A stretch of 46,432 nt of DNA. It comes from Curtobacterium pusillum. GTDB taxonomy: Bacteria; Actinomycetota; Actinomycetes; Actinomycetales; Microbacteriaceae. The stretch lies in the NCBI RefSeq assembly GCF_013359865.1, contig NZ_JABMCE010000041.1, positions 1 to 46,432 on the forward strand. Direction: 5' to 3'. This document shows, piece by piece, positions 16,649 through 26,009 of this stretch. A program made the translations under genes and the position numbers. How positions within the stretch are numbered: the first letter of the stretch is position 1; every line of letters begins with the position of its first letter. A model generated the notes under the pieces. That model was not told the origin of the DNA, did not search any database, and saw only the letters and a list, made by a program, of their open reading frames with translations.

Positions 16649-16667
16649 ATGTTGCCGCGCCCAACAT
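16649..16667. promoter_or_regulatory. Palindromic operator between xylA and the Gfo/Idh/MocA operon
   Basis: ATGTTG (16649-16654) and CAACAT (16662-16667) form a perfect inverted repeat with a 7-bp spacer; a further half site, GTGTTGGC, starts at 16676. For the plus-strand operon, a possible -35 TTGCCG (16652-16657) and -10 TAGTGT (16674-16679) overlap the palindrome. The likely regulator is the ROK protein encoded at 20740. Confidence 0.55.
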
Positions 16668-16717
16668 AAGCGGTAGTGTTGGCTGTGGCAAGGACGTGAT
16701 CGCAAAGGAGCGAGCGG

Positions 16718-17899
16718 ATGGCACAGGAACGACTTCGGGTCGCCATGGTGGGACACGGCTTCATGGGAGCCGCGCACTCCCAGGCCTGGCGGACCGCTCC
16801 GAGGTTCTTCGACCTCGCGGTCGGACCGGAGATGGCGGTGGTCGTCGGTCGCGACCCGGACCGGACCGAGGCGGCCCGGGCGAAGTACGGCTGGCAGGCC
16901 GCGTCCACCGACTGGCGCGCGGTCGTCGCCGACCCCGACATCGACGTGGTCGACGTCGTGTCGCCCGGCTCCTCGCACGTCGAGGTCGCGATCGCCGCGC
17001 TCGAAGCCGGCAAGCACGTGCTCTGCGAGAAGCCGCTCGCCAACACGGTGGAGGAGGCCGAGGCCATGGCTGCGGTCGCAGCAGCGGCCCGGGCGAACGG
17101 CGTGCGGGCGATGGTCGGCTTCAGCTACCGTCGCGTGCCCGCCATCGCGTTCGCGAGACAGCTGGTGGAGGCCGGCAGGCTCGGGACCGTTCGACAGGTC
17201 CGCGCGCTCTACCTGCAGGACTGGCTGGCGGACGAGGACGGTCCGATGACGTGGCGCCTCGACAAGGCGCTCGCCGGCTCCGGCTCCCTCGGCGACATCG
17301 GCGCGCACGCGATCGACCTCGTCGAACACGTCACCGGCGCACAGCTCACGAGCGTGTCCGGCACCCTGGAGACCTTCGTGACCGAACGCCCCCTGCTCGC
17401 GGACGGCGTCGGGCTGTCCGGCACCGCGTCGGCCGAGCGGGGGCAGGTCACCGTCGACGACGCCGCGTTCTTCACCGCCCGGCTCGGTGGCGGCGGGGCC
17501 GACGGTGCGATCGGGTCCTTCGAGGCGACGCGCTACGCGACCGGCCGGAAGAACGGCCTCACGCTGGAGATCAGCGGCTCGGCGGGTGCGATCCAGTTCG
17601 ACCTCGAGTCCATGAACGAACTGCGGTTCTACGACGCCACGGCGCCGGCCGGCGAGCAGGGGTTCCAGCGGATCCTCGTCACGGAGCCCGAGCACCCGTA
17701 CATGGCGGCGTGGTGGCCGACCGGGCACCTCATCGGGTACGAGCACACCTTCAGCCACCAGGTGAAGGACTTCGTCGAGGCGATCGTCGCGGGCACCGAC
17801 CCGTCACCCTCGTTCGAGGACGGGCTGCACGTCCAGCGAGTGCTCGACGCCGTCGAACGCAGTGCCGCCGACGGCAGCAGCTGGACGGTGATCGCGTGA
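16718..17899 (+). CDS. Gfo/Idh/MocA-family sugar oxidoreductase
   Basis: A 393-aa NAD(P)-dependent oxidoreductase. The N-terminal Rossmann domain starts [14 protein letters not shown], and the family signature EKPLANT holds the catalytic Lys. The C-terminal alpha/beta domain has [17 protein letters not shown] lies seven bases before the ATG. First gene of a six-gene operon; its stop overlaps the GTG of the ThuA-like gene. Family members oxidise or reduce ring hydroxyls of sugars, inositols and glycosides. Pairing with ThuA-like and TIM-barrel partners suggests 3-keto-sugar chemistry, which is inference. Confidence 0.88.
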   Translation: MAQERLRVAMVGHGFMGAAHSQAWRTAPRFFDLAVGPEMAVVVGRDPDRTEAARAKYGWQAASTDWRAVVADPDIDVVDVVSPGSSHVEVAIAALEAGKHVLCEKPLANTVEEAEAMAAVAAAARANGVRAMVGFSYRRVPAIAFARQLVEAGRLGTVRQVRALYLQDWLADEDGPMTWRLDKALAGSGSLGDIGAHAIDLVEHVTGAQLTSVSGTLETFVTERPLLADGVGLSGTASAERGQVTVDDAAFFTARLGGGGADGAIGSFEATRYATGRKNGLTLEISGSAGAIQFDLESMNELRFYDATAPAGEQGFQRILVTEPEHPYMAAWWPTGHLIGYEHTFSHQVKDFVEAIVAGTDPSPSFEDGLHVQRVLDAVERSAADGSSWTVIA

Positions 17900-18594
17900 G
17901 CGGGCAGCGCACGGCCCTCGTCGTCCGCGGCGGATGGGACGGCCACCAGCCGGTCGAGACCACCGACCTGTTCGTCCCGTTCCTGCGGGACAACGGGTTC
18001 GACGTCCGCATCGAGGACGGCACCGCGGTGTACGCCGACGCGTCGGTCATGGACGCCGTGGACCTCATCGTGCAGGTCGTCACGATGTCCACGATCACCG
18101 ACGACGAGTTCGCGGGGCTGCAGCGGGCGGTCCTGAACGGGGCCGGACTCGCGGGGTGGCACGGCGGCATCGCGGACGCGTTCCGGAACAACGCCGACTA
18201 CCTGCACATGATCGGCGGGCAGTTCGCCCACCACGCCGGCAAGCACCCGTCGGAGCGCACGGGCGAGCAGTCCGACAACTACATCCCGTACACGGTGCAC
18301 ATCACCGACCTCGGGCACGAGCACCCGATCACGCAGGGGATCGACGACTTCGACCTCGTCACCGAGCAGTACTGGGTGCTCAGCGACGAGTACGACGACG
18401 TCCTCGCGACCACCACGCAGGACGCCCGCGACTTCGACGCCTGGAACCGGCCGGTCACCGCACCGGCGATCTGGACCCGGCAGTGGGGCGAGGGACGCGT
18501 GTTCGTGTCGGCACCCGGGCACCGTCTCGAGGTCGTCGAGTCGCAGCCCCTCCGCACCGTCATCGAACGGGGACTCCTGTGGGCAGCACGGTGA
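17896..18594 (+). CDS. ThuA-like domain protein
   Basis: A 232-aa single-domain protein of the ThuA (trehalose-utilisation) family, a glutamine amidotransferase-like fold. Visible features are the N-terminal strand [14 protein letters not shown], the [13 protein letters not shown] segment and the C-terminal [17 protein letters not shown] 17896 overlaps the previous stop (GTGA) and the stop overlaps the next GTG. ThuA proteins lie beside Gfo/Idh/MocA oxidoreductases in disaccharide pathways thought to pass through 3-keto intermediates, but their chemistry is not well defined. Confidence 0.82.
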   Translation: MSGQRTALVVRGGWDGHQPVETTDLFVPFLRDNGFDVRIEDGTAVYADASVMDAVDLIVQVVTMSTITDDEFAGLQRAVLNGAGLAGWHGGIADAFRNNADYLHMIGGQFAHHAGKHPSERTGEQSDNYIPYTVHITDLGHEHPITQGIDDFDLVTEQYWVLSDEYDDVLATTTQDARDFDAWNRPVTAPAIWTRQWGEGRVFVSAPGHRLEVVESQPLRTVIERGLLWAAR

Positions 18595-19691
18595 GCGAGC
18601 GGCCGCTGCGCGTCGGTGTGGTCGGCGTGGGGAACATCAGCCAGCAGTACTTCGAACACCTCCCGGCGCTGCCGGAACTGGCCCTCACGGCGGTCGCGGA
18701 CCTCGACGTCGAGCGGGCGCGATCCGTCGGCGCCGACCAGGGTGTCCGGGGCGTCTCCGTCGACGAACTCCTCGCCGCGGACGACGTCGACGTCGTGCTC
18801 GACCTGACGATCCCCGCGGCGCACGCCGAGGTCACGACCCGGGTCCTCGAAGCAGGGAAGCACGTCTACGGCGAGAAGCCGCTCGCCCTGTCCACGGCGG
18901 AAGCGGCGCCGGTCCTGGCGCTCGCCGCGGACCGCGGCCTGCGGGTCGGCTGCGCGCCGGACACGGTGCTCGGCACCGGGATCCAGACCGCCCGTGCGGC
19001 GATCGACCACGGGCTCGTCGGCGACCCGGTGGGCGCTGCGGTGTCGTGGAGCGCCCCGGGCCACGAGCTCTGGCACCCGGCGCCGGCGTTCTACTACCAG
19101 CCCGGCGGGGGTCCGCTGTTCGACATGGGCCCGTACTACCTGACGAGCCTCGTCCAGTTCTTCGGGCCCGTCGCCCGCGTCGGCGGCAGCGCCACCAGGT
19201 CCACCCGGGAGCGCACGATCGCGACGGGCCCCTTCGCGGGTGCCCCCATCCCGGTCGACGTCGACACCCACGTGGTCGCCGTCCTCGAGCACGAGGGCGG
19301 GGTGGTCTCCACCGTCACCGTCTCGTTCGAGGTCTGGGCGACGCGTGCGCCGCTCTTCGAGGTGCACGGCACCGCCGGCAGCCTGGCGGTGCCCGACCCG
19401 AACCGGTTCTCCGACCGGGTGTCGATCGCCACCGCCGACGACCGCGAATGGCGCGAGCTGCCCGTGGCCGCGGGCTACGCCGACGCCGGGCGCGGGTACG
19501 GCCTCGCCGACATGGCGCACGCCATCGCCACCGACCGGCCGCACCGGGCGACCGGGGAACTGGCGTTCCACGTGCTCGAGGTGATGGAGGCGATCGGGAG
19601 GGCGGCACGCGAGCACACCGTCGTCGAGGTGCGGTCCCGGGTCGAGCGCCCGGCCCTCGTCCCCGCGGACGCGACACCCGGGTCCTGGTGA
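18591..19691 (+). CDS. Gfo/Idh/MocA-family sugar oxidoreductase
   Basis: A 366-aa NAD(P)-dependent oxidoreductase and the second of this family in the operon. Rossmann motif [12 protein letters not shown] at residues 7-18, signature GEKPLALS with the catalytic Lys, and a C-terminal domain containing [13 protein letters not shown], typical of the branch that acts on free or linked sugars. It differs clearly from the 16718 protein. Two such enzymes in one operon could oxidise a glycoside and later reduce the released keto sugar. GTG 18591 overlaps the ThuA-like stop. Confidence 0.87.
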   Translation: MSERPLRVGVVGVGNISQQYFEHLPALPELALTAVADLDVERARSVGADQGVRGVSVDELLAADDVDVVLDLTIPAAHAEVTTRVLEAGKHVYGEKPLALSTAEAAPVLALAADRGLRVGCAPDTVLGTGIQTARAAIDHGLVGDPVGAAVSWSAPGHELWHPAPAFYYQPGGGPLFDMGPYYLTSLVQFFGPVARVGGSATRSTRERTIATGPFAGAPIPVDVDTHVVAVLEHEGGVVSTVTVSFEVWATRAPLFEVHGTAGSLAVPDPNRFSDRVSIATADDREWRELPVAAGYADAGRGYGLADMAHAIATDRPHRATGELAFHVLEVMEAIGRAAREHTVVEVRSRVERPALVPADATPGSW

Positions 19692-19717
19692 CCCGGCCAC
19701 AGGAGGAAGGAAGCAGC

Positions 19718-20743
19718 ATGACGGAGACGAACCGTGCCTCCAGGCCGGTGACGCTGTTCACCGGACAGTGGGCGGACCTGCCGTTCGAGGAGGTCGCGCG
19801 CCTGGCCGGCGAATGGGGCTACGACGGACTGGAGATCGCCTGCTGGGGCGACCACCTCGACGTCCGGCGCGCGGCGACGGACCCGGCGTACGTCGCCGAC
19901 CGGACGGCCGTCCTGGAACGCAACGGCCTGCAGGTCTGGACGATCGCGAACCACCTCGTCGGGCAGGCCGTGTGCGACGACCCCATCGACCAGCGGCACG
20001 AGGACATCCTGCCGCCGCACGTGTGGGGCGACGGCGACCCCGAGGGCGTCCGGCAGCGCGCCGCCGAGGAGCTGCAGTGGACGGCACGAGCCGCCGCGGC
20101 GCTCGGCGTCGACACCGTCACCGGCTTCTCCGGCTCCTCGATCTGGAAGACCGTCGCCGGGTTCCCCCCGGTGCCCGCCGCGATGATCGACGCCGGCTAC
20201 CAGGACTTCCACGACCGGTGGTCACCGATCCTCGACGTGTTCGACGAGGTCGGCGTGCGGTTCGCGCTCGAGGTGCACCCCTCGGAGATCGCCTACGACT
20301 ACTGGACCGCCCGCCGGACCCTGGACGTCTTCGCGGACCGCCCGGCGTTCGGGTTCAACTTCGACCCGTCCCACTTCGTCTGGCAGGACCTCGACCCCGC
20401 CGCGTTCCTGCTCGACTTCGCCGACCGCATCTACCACGTGCACTGCAAGGAGTCGGTCAAGCAGCTCGACGGCCGCAACGGACGGCTCTCGTCGCACCTG
20501 CCGTGGGGAGACCCGCGCCGCGGGTGGGACTTCGTCACCGCCGGGCACGGGGACGTGCCCTGGGAGCGGGTGTTCCGCGTGCTGAACCACATCGGGTACG
20601 CGGGGCCGACGAGCGTCGAGTGGGAGGACGCGGGCATGGACCGGCTCGTCGGCGGCCCGGAAGCGCTGGCGTTCGTCCGCCGGCTCGGGACGATCACACC
20701 GCCGGACGCCTCGTTCGACGCGGCGTTCGCGCGGTCGCGGTGA
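19718..20743 (+). CDS. TIM-barrel sugar phosphate isomerase/epimerase-like protein
   Basis: A 341-aa AP_endonuc_2/xylose isomerase-like TIM barrel. Probable metal ligands appear in order: Glu in ALEVHPSE, Asp and His in NFDPSHF, His in YHVHCKES and Glu in [16 protein letters not shown] precedes the ATG. Close relatives sit in clusters with Gfo/Idh/MocA oxidoreductases; some TIM-barrel members of such clusters are lyases or isomerases acting on 3-keto-glycosides, for example in C-glycoside cleavage. The reaction here is unknown. Codons 5-9 overlap a copy of the interspersed motif. Confidence 0.8.
   Translation: MTETNRASRPVTLFTGQWADLPFEEVARLAGEWGYDGLEIACWGDHLDVRRAATDPAYVADRTAVLERNGLQVWTIANHLVGQAVCDDPIDQRHEDILPPHVWGDGDPEGVRQRAAEELQWTARAAAALGVDTVTGFSGSSIWKTVAGFPPVPAAMIDAGYQDFHDRWSPILDVFDEVGVRFALEVHPSEIAYDYWTARRTLDVFADRPAFGFNFDPSHFVWQDLDPAAFLLDFADRIYHVHCKESVKQLDGRNGRLSSHLPWGDPRRGWDFVTAGHGDVPWERVFRVLNHIGYAGPTSVEWEDAGMDRLVGGPEALAFVRRLGTITPPDASFDAAFARSR
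19732..19746 (-). repeat. Interspersed 15-bp motif, copy 3
   Basis: Minus-strand GGCCTGGAGGCACGG, in the first codons of the TIM-barrel gene, upstream of the conserved core. Confidence 0.6.
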
Positions 20744-22002
20744 GTGGTACCGCAGTGAGCGGGGGTCGTCCGTCGCCCGTCGTCGGGAACTCGGCACGCG
20801 TGCTGCGGCTCGTGCACCAGGACGGGCCGCTCACGCGTGCCGAGCTCACCCGCCGCACCGGGCTGAACCGGTCGACGACGCTCGCGATCGTCGGGGAGCT
20901 GGTCGCGCTCGGACTGGTGCACGAGGAGAGCGCGGGCGCCGTCTCGGGCGCGGGCACGAACGCGTCCGTCGGGCGGCCCAGCCCCGTCGTCCGGGCGTCC
21001 GCCGACGTCGTGGCCGTGGCCGTCACCGTCGAGGTGGACGCCGTCACGGTCGCCCTCGTCGGGCTCGACGGCAGCGTCCGGGACCGTGCCGTCGTCCGCT
21101 CCGGGGCCGCCCCGACCGCGCCCGAGGCGATCGCGACCATCGCCCGCGCGCTCGACGAGCTCGTGCCGAACCGCGCGGGCGCCAGCAGCGCCGGCGGTCT
21201 CCGCGTCGCCGGCGTCGGCGTCGCGGTCCCCGGCACCGTCCGGGTCGAGGACGGCGTCGTCCGGTACGCCCCGCACCTCGGCTGGCACGACGAACCCGTC
21301 GCCGAGCCCCTCGCCGCCCGCACCGGCCTGCCCGTCCGCGCCACGAACGACGCCAACACCGGTGCCTGGGCGGAACGGCTCTACGGCAGCGGCCGGGGCG
21401 TCGACGACCTCATCTACCTCAACGGCGGCGCGAGCGGTATCGGTGGCGGCGTGATCAGCGCCGCCCGGCCCCTCAGCGGCGCCGACGGGTACGCGGGCGA
21501 ACTCGGCCACACCTTCGTCGCGGCGAACGGCGTGCGGTGCCACTGCGGTGCCGTCGGCTGCCTCGAGACCGAAGCCTCCCGGGACGCCCTCGTGGCCGTG
21601 GCCGGCGTCGCCCCCGACGATCCCGCAGCGCTCGCCGCGGTGCTCGCGGAGCGGCGGCCCGAGGTCGAGCGCGTCGTGGACCGGCAGGTGAGCGCGCTGG
21701 CCACGGCGCTCCGCAACGCCATCCACACCGTGAACCCCGAGGTCGTCGTCCTCGGGGGCTTCCTCGGCGTGCTGCTCGACCACGTCGGGGACCGCATCGA
21801 GACCGCCGTGCGCGAGCAGTCGATGGCCGCCGTGACCGAGCGGCTCCGCATCGCTCCGGCCGCCCTCGGCGCCGACGTCCTGCTCCGGGGCGCCGCCGAG
21901 CTCGGGTTCCGCGACCTCCTGCTCGACCCCGTCGGCGGGCTGCCCGCCACCGAAACACCGACCGGTCGCGCCGTCGCGGCCGGGGAATCGAGGACCCCGT
22001 GA
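20740..22002 (+). CDS. ROK-family transcriptional regulator (XylR-like)
   Basis: A 420-aa ROK repressor. An N-terminal winged helix-turn-helix (about residues 15-70, [28 protein letters not shown]) is followed by a sugar kinase-like ROK domain with the zinc motif [10 protein letters not shown] and ELGHTF. It matches XylR/NagC-type repressors. It is the fifth gene of the operon, with GTGA overlaps at both ends (GTG 20755 is an alternative start). Its position next to xylA and the palindrome at 16649 suggest it senses xylose or the operon substrate and controls both divergent transcripts. Confidence 0.87.
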   Translation: MSGTAVSGGRPSPVVGNSARVLRLVHQDGPLTRAELTRRTGLNRSTTLAIVGELVALGLVHEESAGAVSGAGTNASVGRPSPVVRASADVVAVAVTVEVDAVTVALVGLDGSVRDRAVVRSGAAPTAPEAIATIARALDELVPNRAGASSAGGLRVAGVGVAVPGTVRVEDGVVRYAPHLGWHDEPVAEPLAARTGLPVRATNDANTGAWAERLYGSGRGVDDLIYLNGGASGIGGGVISAARPLSGADGYAGELGHTFVAANGVRCHCGAVGCLETEASRDALVAVAGVAPDDPAALAAVLAERRPEVERVVDRQVSALATALRNAIHTVNPEVVVLGGFLGVLLDHVGDRIETAVREQSMAAVTERLRIAPAALGADVLLRGAAELGFRDLLLDPVGGLPATETPTGRAVAAGESRTP

Positions 22003-23063
22003 CCTCCATCGACCGTCAACGCGTCAGTGTCCTGCTCGGCACCGAGGACCTCGCCGTCGAGGACCGCCCCGTCCCCGCCGTCGACCCCGGCGACGTGCTC
22101 GTCCGGGTCGCAGCCGTCGGCGTGTGCGGCTCCGACGTGCACTACTACCGGCACGGCCGCATCGGGGACTTCGTGGTCGAGGAGCCGCTCGTCCTCGGCC
22201 ACGAACTGTCCGGCACGATCGAGGCCGTCGGCGACGGTGTCGACCCCGCGCGGGTCGGGGAGCGCGTCGCCGTGGAACCCCAGCGTCCCTGCCACCGGTG
22301 CGCACAGTGCCTGGCCGGCCGCTACAACCTCTGCCCGCACATGCGCTTCTACGCGACCCCTCCGATCGACGGCGCCTTCGCGGAGTTCGTCACCATCGAG
22401 TCCGAGTTCGCGCACACCCTGCCTGACGCGGTGTCGTTCGAGGCCGGCGCGCTGCTGGAGCCGCTCTCCGTCGGGATCGCCGCGGTGCGCAAGGCCGGGA
22501 TCGTCCCCGGCTCCTCCGTGCTCATCGCCGGCGCCGGCCCGATCGGCATCATCTGCGCGCAGGCCGCGAGGGCGTTCGGCGCCTCCCACATCGTCGTCAG
22601 CGACCTCGTCCCGGAGCGCCGCGAGCGGGCACTGTCCTTCGGCGCCACCGAGACCGTCGACCCGACCGTCGTGTCGGTCGCGTCCGACCTGCCGCCGTTC
22701 GACGCGTTCATCGACGCCAGCGGGGCGCCGCGTGCCGTCGCGGACGGCATCCGTGCGGTGGGGCCGGCGGGTGCTGCCGTCCTCGTCGGGCTCGGCAACT
22801 CGGAGATGACGCTCCCGGTGGAGCACATCCAGAACCTCGAGGTGACCGTGACCGGGATCTTCCGGTACACCGGCACGTGGTCGGTGGCGATCGAGCTGGT
22901 CGCGTCCGGGCAGGTGGACCTCGACTCGCTCGTGACGGGACGGTTCGGGCTCGACGAGGTCCGGGACGCCCTCGAGAGCGACACCGACCCCGAGTCCCTC
23001 AAATCGGTCGTCTACCCGGGTGGCATCCCGGCTGGCGGGGCCCACCTCCAGTCCGGCACGTGA
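21999..23063 (+). CDS. Zinc-dependent polyol dehydrogenase (xylitol/L-iditol dehydrogenase-like)
   Basis: A 354-aa medium-chain zinc dehydrogenase. Catalytic zinc ligands: Cys43 (GVCGSD), His68 and Glu69 (LGHEL). Structural zinc cysteines: 98, 101, 104 and 112. The substrate Glu is at about 154 (EPLSVG) and the NAD site GAGPIG at 178-183. It resembles sorbitol/xylitol dehydrogenases. Last gene of the operon; GTG 21999 overlaps the ROK stop. Oxidising xylitol to xylulose would feed XylB, but with the Gfo enzymes nearby another polyol or keto sugar is equally possible. Confidence 0.85.
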   Translation: MTSIDRQRVSVLLGTEDLAVEDRPVPAVDPGDVLVRVAAVGVCGSDVHYYRHGRIGDFVVEEPLVLGHELSGTIEAVGDGVDPARVGERVAVEPQRPCHRCAQCLAGRYNLCPHMRFYATPPIDGAFAEFVTIESEFAHTLPDAVSFEAGALLEPLSVGIAAVRKAGIVPGSSVLIAGAGPIGIICAQAARAFGASHIVVSDLVPERRERALSFGATETVDPTVVSVASDLPPFDAFIDASGAPRAVADGIRAVGPAGAAVLVGLGNSEMTLPVEHIQNLEVTVTGIFRYTGTWSVAIELVASGQVDLDSLVTGRFGLDEVRDALESDTDPESLKSVVYPGGIPAGGAHLQSGT

Positions 23064-23100
23064 CCCGGAACGGGGCCACCGCCGCGACACCGGGACGCGC

Positions 23101-23106
23101 TACGGT
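23101..23106 (+). promoter_or_regulatory. -10 element of a leaderless MFS gene
   Basis: TACGGT, six bases before ATG 23113, with no ribosome site. This is the same hexamer found before the LacI gene (5129) and the TetR gene (11052). Confidence 0.5.
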
Positions 23107-23112
23107 TCGCGC

Positions 23113-24489
23113 ATGACGGCTTCACCGACGGCGGACGTGCCGCAGCGCACCGACCGCCGCGCCCTCGTGTCCTGGGCCCTGTGGGACTGGGGCTCCGCGG
23201 CGTTCAACGCCGTCGTCACGACGTTCGTGTTCAGCACCTACCTGGCGAGTCGGGCCTTCGTCGACCCGGCGCTCGTCGCCGACACCTCCGCGGCGGGGAA
23301 GGCGCTCGTGGAGCGCGAACTCGCGCACAACGCAGCCGTGGTCTCGACGGCGCTCACGATCGCCGGCATCGTCGTCGCACTCGTGGCCCCGGCGATCGGC
23401 CGACTCGCGGACTCCTCCGGACACCGACGCCGTTCGGTGCTCATCGCCACCATCGGCATCGCGCTGTCCATCGGCGGCATGGTGTTCGTCGCGCCGAGCC
23501 AGCCGTACCTGCTCCTCGGCGCCGCACTGCTCGGCATCGGCACGGTCGCCTACGAGATCGCGAGCGTCGGCTACAACGCGATGCTCGGGCAGGTCGCGAC
23601 GGGGGAGCAGACCGGCCGCGTGTCGGCGATCGGGTGGGCGGCCGGGTACTTCGGCGGCATCGTCCTGCTCGTGGTGCTGCTCGTGCTGTGCATCCAGGAC
23701 TTCGGCGGCGGGGACGTCGCCGGGCTCCTCCGCCTGCCGGCGACCGTGGCGTCGGGGCAGTGGGACGTCCGCGTCGCGATCGGCATCGCCGCGGTGTGGC
23801 TCGCGGTGAGCTCGATCCCGCTCTTCGTCACCGTCCCCGAGGCGGCTCCGGACCGCTCGCGCACCGGCAGCCTCCTCGGCGCCTACGTCGACCTCGTGCG
23901 GGACGTCGCCCGGCTCTGGCGTGAGCGCCGGAACGTCCTGGCGTTCCTGCTCGCGAGTGCGGTCTTCCGCGACGGCGTCGGCGCGGTGTTCACCTTCGGC
24001 GGCATCGTCGCGGCGCAGGTCTTCGGGTTCAGCGCCTCCCAGGTGATCCTGTTCGCCATCGCGGCGAACGTCGTCGCGGGCATCGCCACGTTCCTGTCCG
24101 GCAGGCTCGACGACCGTTTCGGCTCGCGCGCGATCATCGCGGTGTCGCTCGTCGGGCTCGCCGTGTGCGGGATCGGCGTCTTCGCGGTGGGGACGGTCAC
24201 GGCGGGGTTCTGGGTGCTCGGGCTCACTCTCGCGCTGTTCGTCGGGCCGGTGCAGGCGTCCTCGAGGGCGTACCTCGCGCGGCTCGCGACGCCCGGACGC
24301 GAGGGCGAGCTCTTCGGCCTCTACGCCACGACCGGACGGGCGGCGTCGTTCCTGGCGCCGGCGCTGTTCGGGGTCGCGGTGACGATCGGCGGGTCGACGC
24401 GGTACGGGATCCTCGGGGTCGTGGTGGTGCTGGTCGCGGGGCTGGTGCTGATGGCGGTCGTGAAGCGGGAGCCGCGCGCCGTGCGGTGA
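23113..24489 (+). CDS. MFS transporter of the UMF1/Atg22-like family
   Basis: A 458-aa membrane protein with about 12 hydrophobic segments. It has the UMF1-like N-terminus (SWALWDWGSAAFNAVVTTFVFSTYL) and the A-loop GRLADSSGHRRR between segments 2 and 3. Family members are vacuolar amino-acid exporters in yeast and uncharacterised permeases in bacteria. The start is chosen from the homologous WALWDW region plus a TANNNT element six bases upstream. It is probably transcribed separately from the upstream sugar operon (49-base gap). Substrate unknown. Confidence 0.85.
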   Translation: MTASPTADVPQRTDRRALVSWALWDWGSAAFNAVVTTFVFSTYLASRAFVDPALVADTSAAGKALVERELAHNAAVVSTALTIAGIVVALVAPAIGRLADSSGHRRRSVLIATIGIALSIGGMVFVAPSQPYLLLGAALLGIGTVAYEIASVGYNAMLGQVATGEQTGRVSAIGWAAGYFGGIVLLVVLLVLCIQDFGGGDVAGLLRLPATVASGQWDVRVAIGIAAVWLAVSSIPLFVTVPEAAPDRSRTGSLLGAYVDLVRDVARLWRERRNVLAFLLASAVFRDGVGAVFTFGGIVAAQVFGFSASQVILFAIAANVVAGIATFLSGRLDDRFGSRAIIAVSLVGLAVCGIGVFAVGTVTAGFWVLGLTLALFVGPVQASSRAYLARLATPGREGELFGLYATTGRAASFLAPALFGVAVTIGGSTRYGILGVVVVLVAGLVLMAVVKREPRAVR

Positions 24490-24521
24490 CTTCCGCAGGG
24501 AGCGTGCGCCAGGATGGTGCC

Positions 24522-25955
24522 ATGACCGACCAGCGGATCGCCGTCGTCGTCCTCGCCGCCGGGCAGGGCACGCGCATGAAGTCGTCCACCCCGAAGGTCC
24601 TGCACCGCATCGCAGGTCTGCCGCTCATCGCCCACGTGCTGCGGACGGCGTCGTCCCTCGGCCCGCAGCACGTCGCCGTCGTCGTGCGGCACGAGCGTGA
24701 CCGGGTCGCGGCCGAGGTCACCGAGCGCGCCCCCGACGCCATCGTCGTCGACCAGGACGACGTCCCCGGGACCGGACGCGCGGTCGAGGTCGCCGTCCAG
24801 GCGCTCCCGGCCGACTTCGACGGCGCCGTGGTGGTGCTCTCCGGCGACGTCCCGCTGCTCGACGCCGAATCCGTCCGGCGTCTCGTCGACACGCACGTCG
24901 GCGCCGCGAACGCCGTGACCCTCGTCAGCGCGATCGCCCCGGACCCCACCGGTCTCGGCCGAGTCGTCCGCGATGCCTCCGGCGCCTTCACCGGCGTCGT
25001 CGAGCACAAGGACGCCACGTCCGAGCAGCTCGCGATCACCGAGACCAACGCCGGCATCTACGCGTTCGACGTCGCGCACCTCCGAGCGGTCCTGCCGGCG
25101 CTGACCACGGCGAACGCCCAGGGCGAGAAGTACATCACCGACGCGCCGACCCTCATCGCGAACCGCGGCGGGGTCGTCGACGTCGTAACCCTGACCGACC
25201 CGTGGCTCGTCGCCGGCATCAACGACCGCGCCCAGTTGTCCGACGCCGCCCGTGAACTGAACGCCCGCATCGTCCGCCGACACCAGCTCGCCGGTGTCAC
25301 GGTGCAGGACCCGGCGACCACCTGGATCGACCTCGACGTGTCGATCGAAGCCGATGCCGAGATCCTCCCCGGCACGCAGCTGGTCGGCGCCACCGCGATC
25401 GCCGCGGGTGCTTTGGTGGGCCCGGACAGCACCCTCCGCGACACCGAAGTGGGCGCCGGAGCCGTGGTCAACCGCGTCGACGCGACCCTCGCCGTGATCG
25501 GCGACGGCGCCTCGGTCGGGCCGTTCGCCTACCTGCGTCCGGGCACGATCCTCGGTGACGGGGGCAAGATCGGCACCTTCGTCGAGACCAAGAACGCCAC
25601 GATCGGACGGGGCAGCAAGGTCCCGCACCTGTCCTACATCGGCGACGCCGAGGTGGGTGAGGACTCGAACATCGGGGCGAACACGATCACCGCGAACTAC
25701 GACGGCGTGGCCAAGCACCGGACCGAGGTCGGGTCGAACGTCCGGACGGGCTCGCACAACGTGTTCGTCGCCCCGGTTAGGATTGGTGACGGAGCGTACA
25801 CCGGCGCGGGTACGACGGTCCGCAAGGACGTACCGGCCGGGTCGCTGGCGATCAGCTACGCCCCGCAGCGCAACACCGACGGATGGGTCGAGGAACACCG
25901 ACCCGGCACGCCGGCGGCCGAGGCGGCTCGGCGCGCGCACGGCGAACAGATCTGA
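24522..25955 (+). CDS. glmU: Bifunctional N-acetylglucosamine-1-phosphate uridyltransferase / glucosamine-1-phosphate acetyltransferase
   Basis: A 477-aa enzyme making UDP-GlcNAc for the cell wall. The N-terminal nucleotidyltransferase has LAAGQGTRMKSSTPKVLH at 11-28 and the metal-site region LSGDVPLL. The C-terminal half is a left-handed beta helix with FVETKNATIGRGSKVPHLSY and ANTITANYDG. Length is typical of actinobacteria. ATG 24522 begins 32 bases after the MFS stop; the hexamer CAGGAT six bases upstream resembles the short-leader pattern seen elsewhere here. glmU next to prs is a conserved actinobacterial arrangement. Confidence 0.97.
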   Translation: MTDQRIAVVVLAAGQGTRMKSSTPKVLHRIAGLPLIAHVLRTASSLGPQHVAVVVRHERDRVAAEVTERAPDAIVVDQDDVPGTGRAVEVAVQALPADFDGAVVVLSGDVPLLDAESVRRLVDTHVGAANAVTLVSAIAPDPTGLGRVVRDASGAFTGVVEHKDATSEQLAITETNAGIYAFDVAHLRAVLPALTTANAQGEKYITDAPTLIANRGGVVDVVTLTDPWLVAGINDRAQLSDAARELNARIVRRHQLAGVTVQDPATTWIDLDVSIEADAEILPGTQLVGATAIAAGALVGPDSTLRDTEVGAGAVVNRVDATLAVIGDGASVGPFAYLRPGTILGDGGKIGTFVETKNATIGRGSKVPHLSYIGDAEVGEDSNIGANTITANYDGVAKHRTEVGSNVRTGSHNVFVAPVRIGDGAYTGAGTTVRKDVPAGSLAISYAPQRNTDGWVEEHRPGTPAAEAARRAHGEQI

Positions 25956-26009
25956 CGGCTCTCGGGCCGATCGACACGGCCCCTCGGGGTCAGGGAGTGA
26001 GCACCGCAC

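Noticed and set aside
13964..17758. Apparent 1264-codon minus-strand ORF extending upstream of xylB
   Set aside because: Only the last 488 codons are xylB; the upstream part runs out of frame through xylA and antisense to the Gfo gene.
15421..17895. Long plus-strand frame before the ThuA-like gene
   Set aside because: It is antisense to xylA and out of frame with the Gfo gene; the real protein starts at GTG 17896.
25964..25982. Terminator between glmU and prs
   Set aside because: Only a 6-bp stem with no T tract; too weak to call, and the genes are usually co-transcribed.
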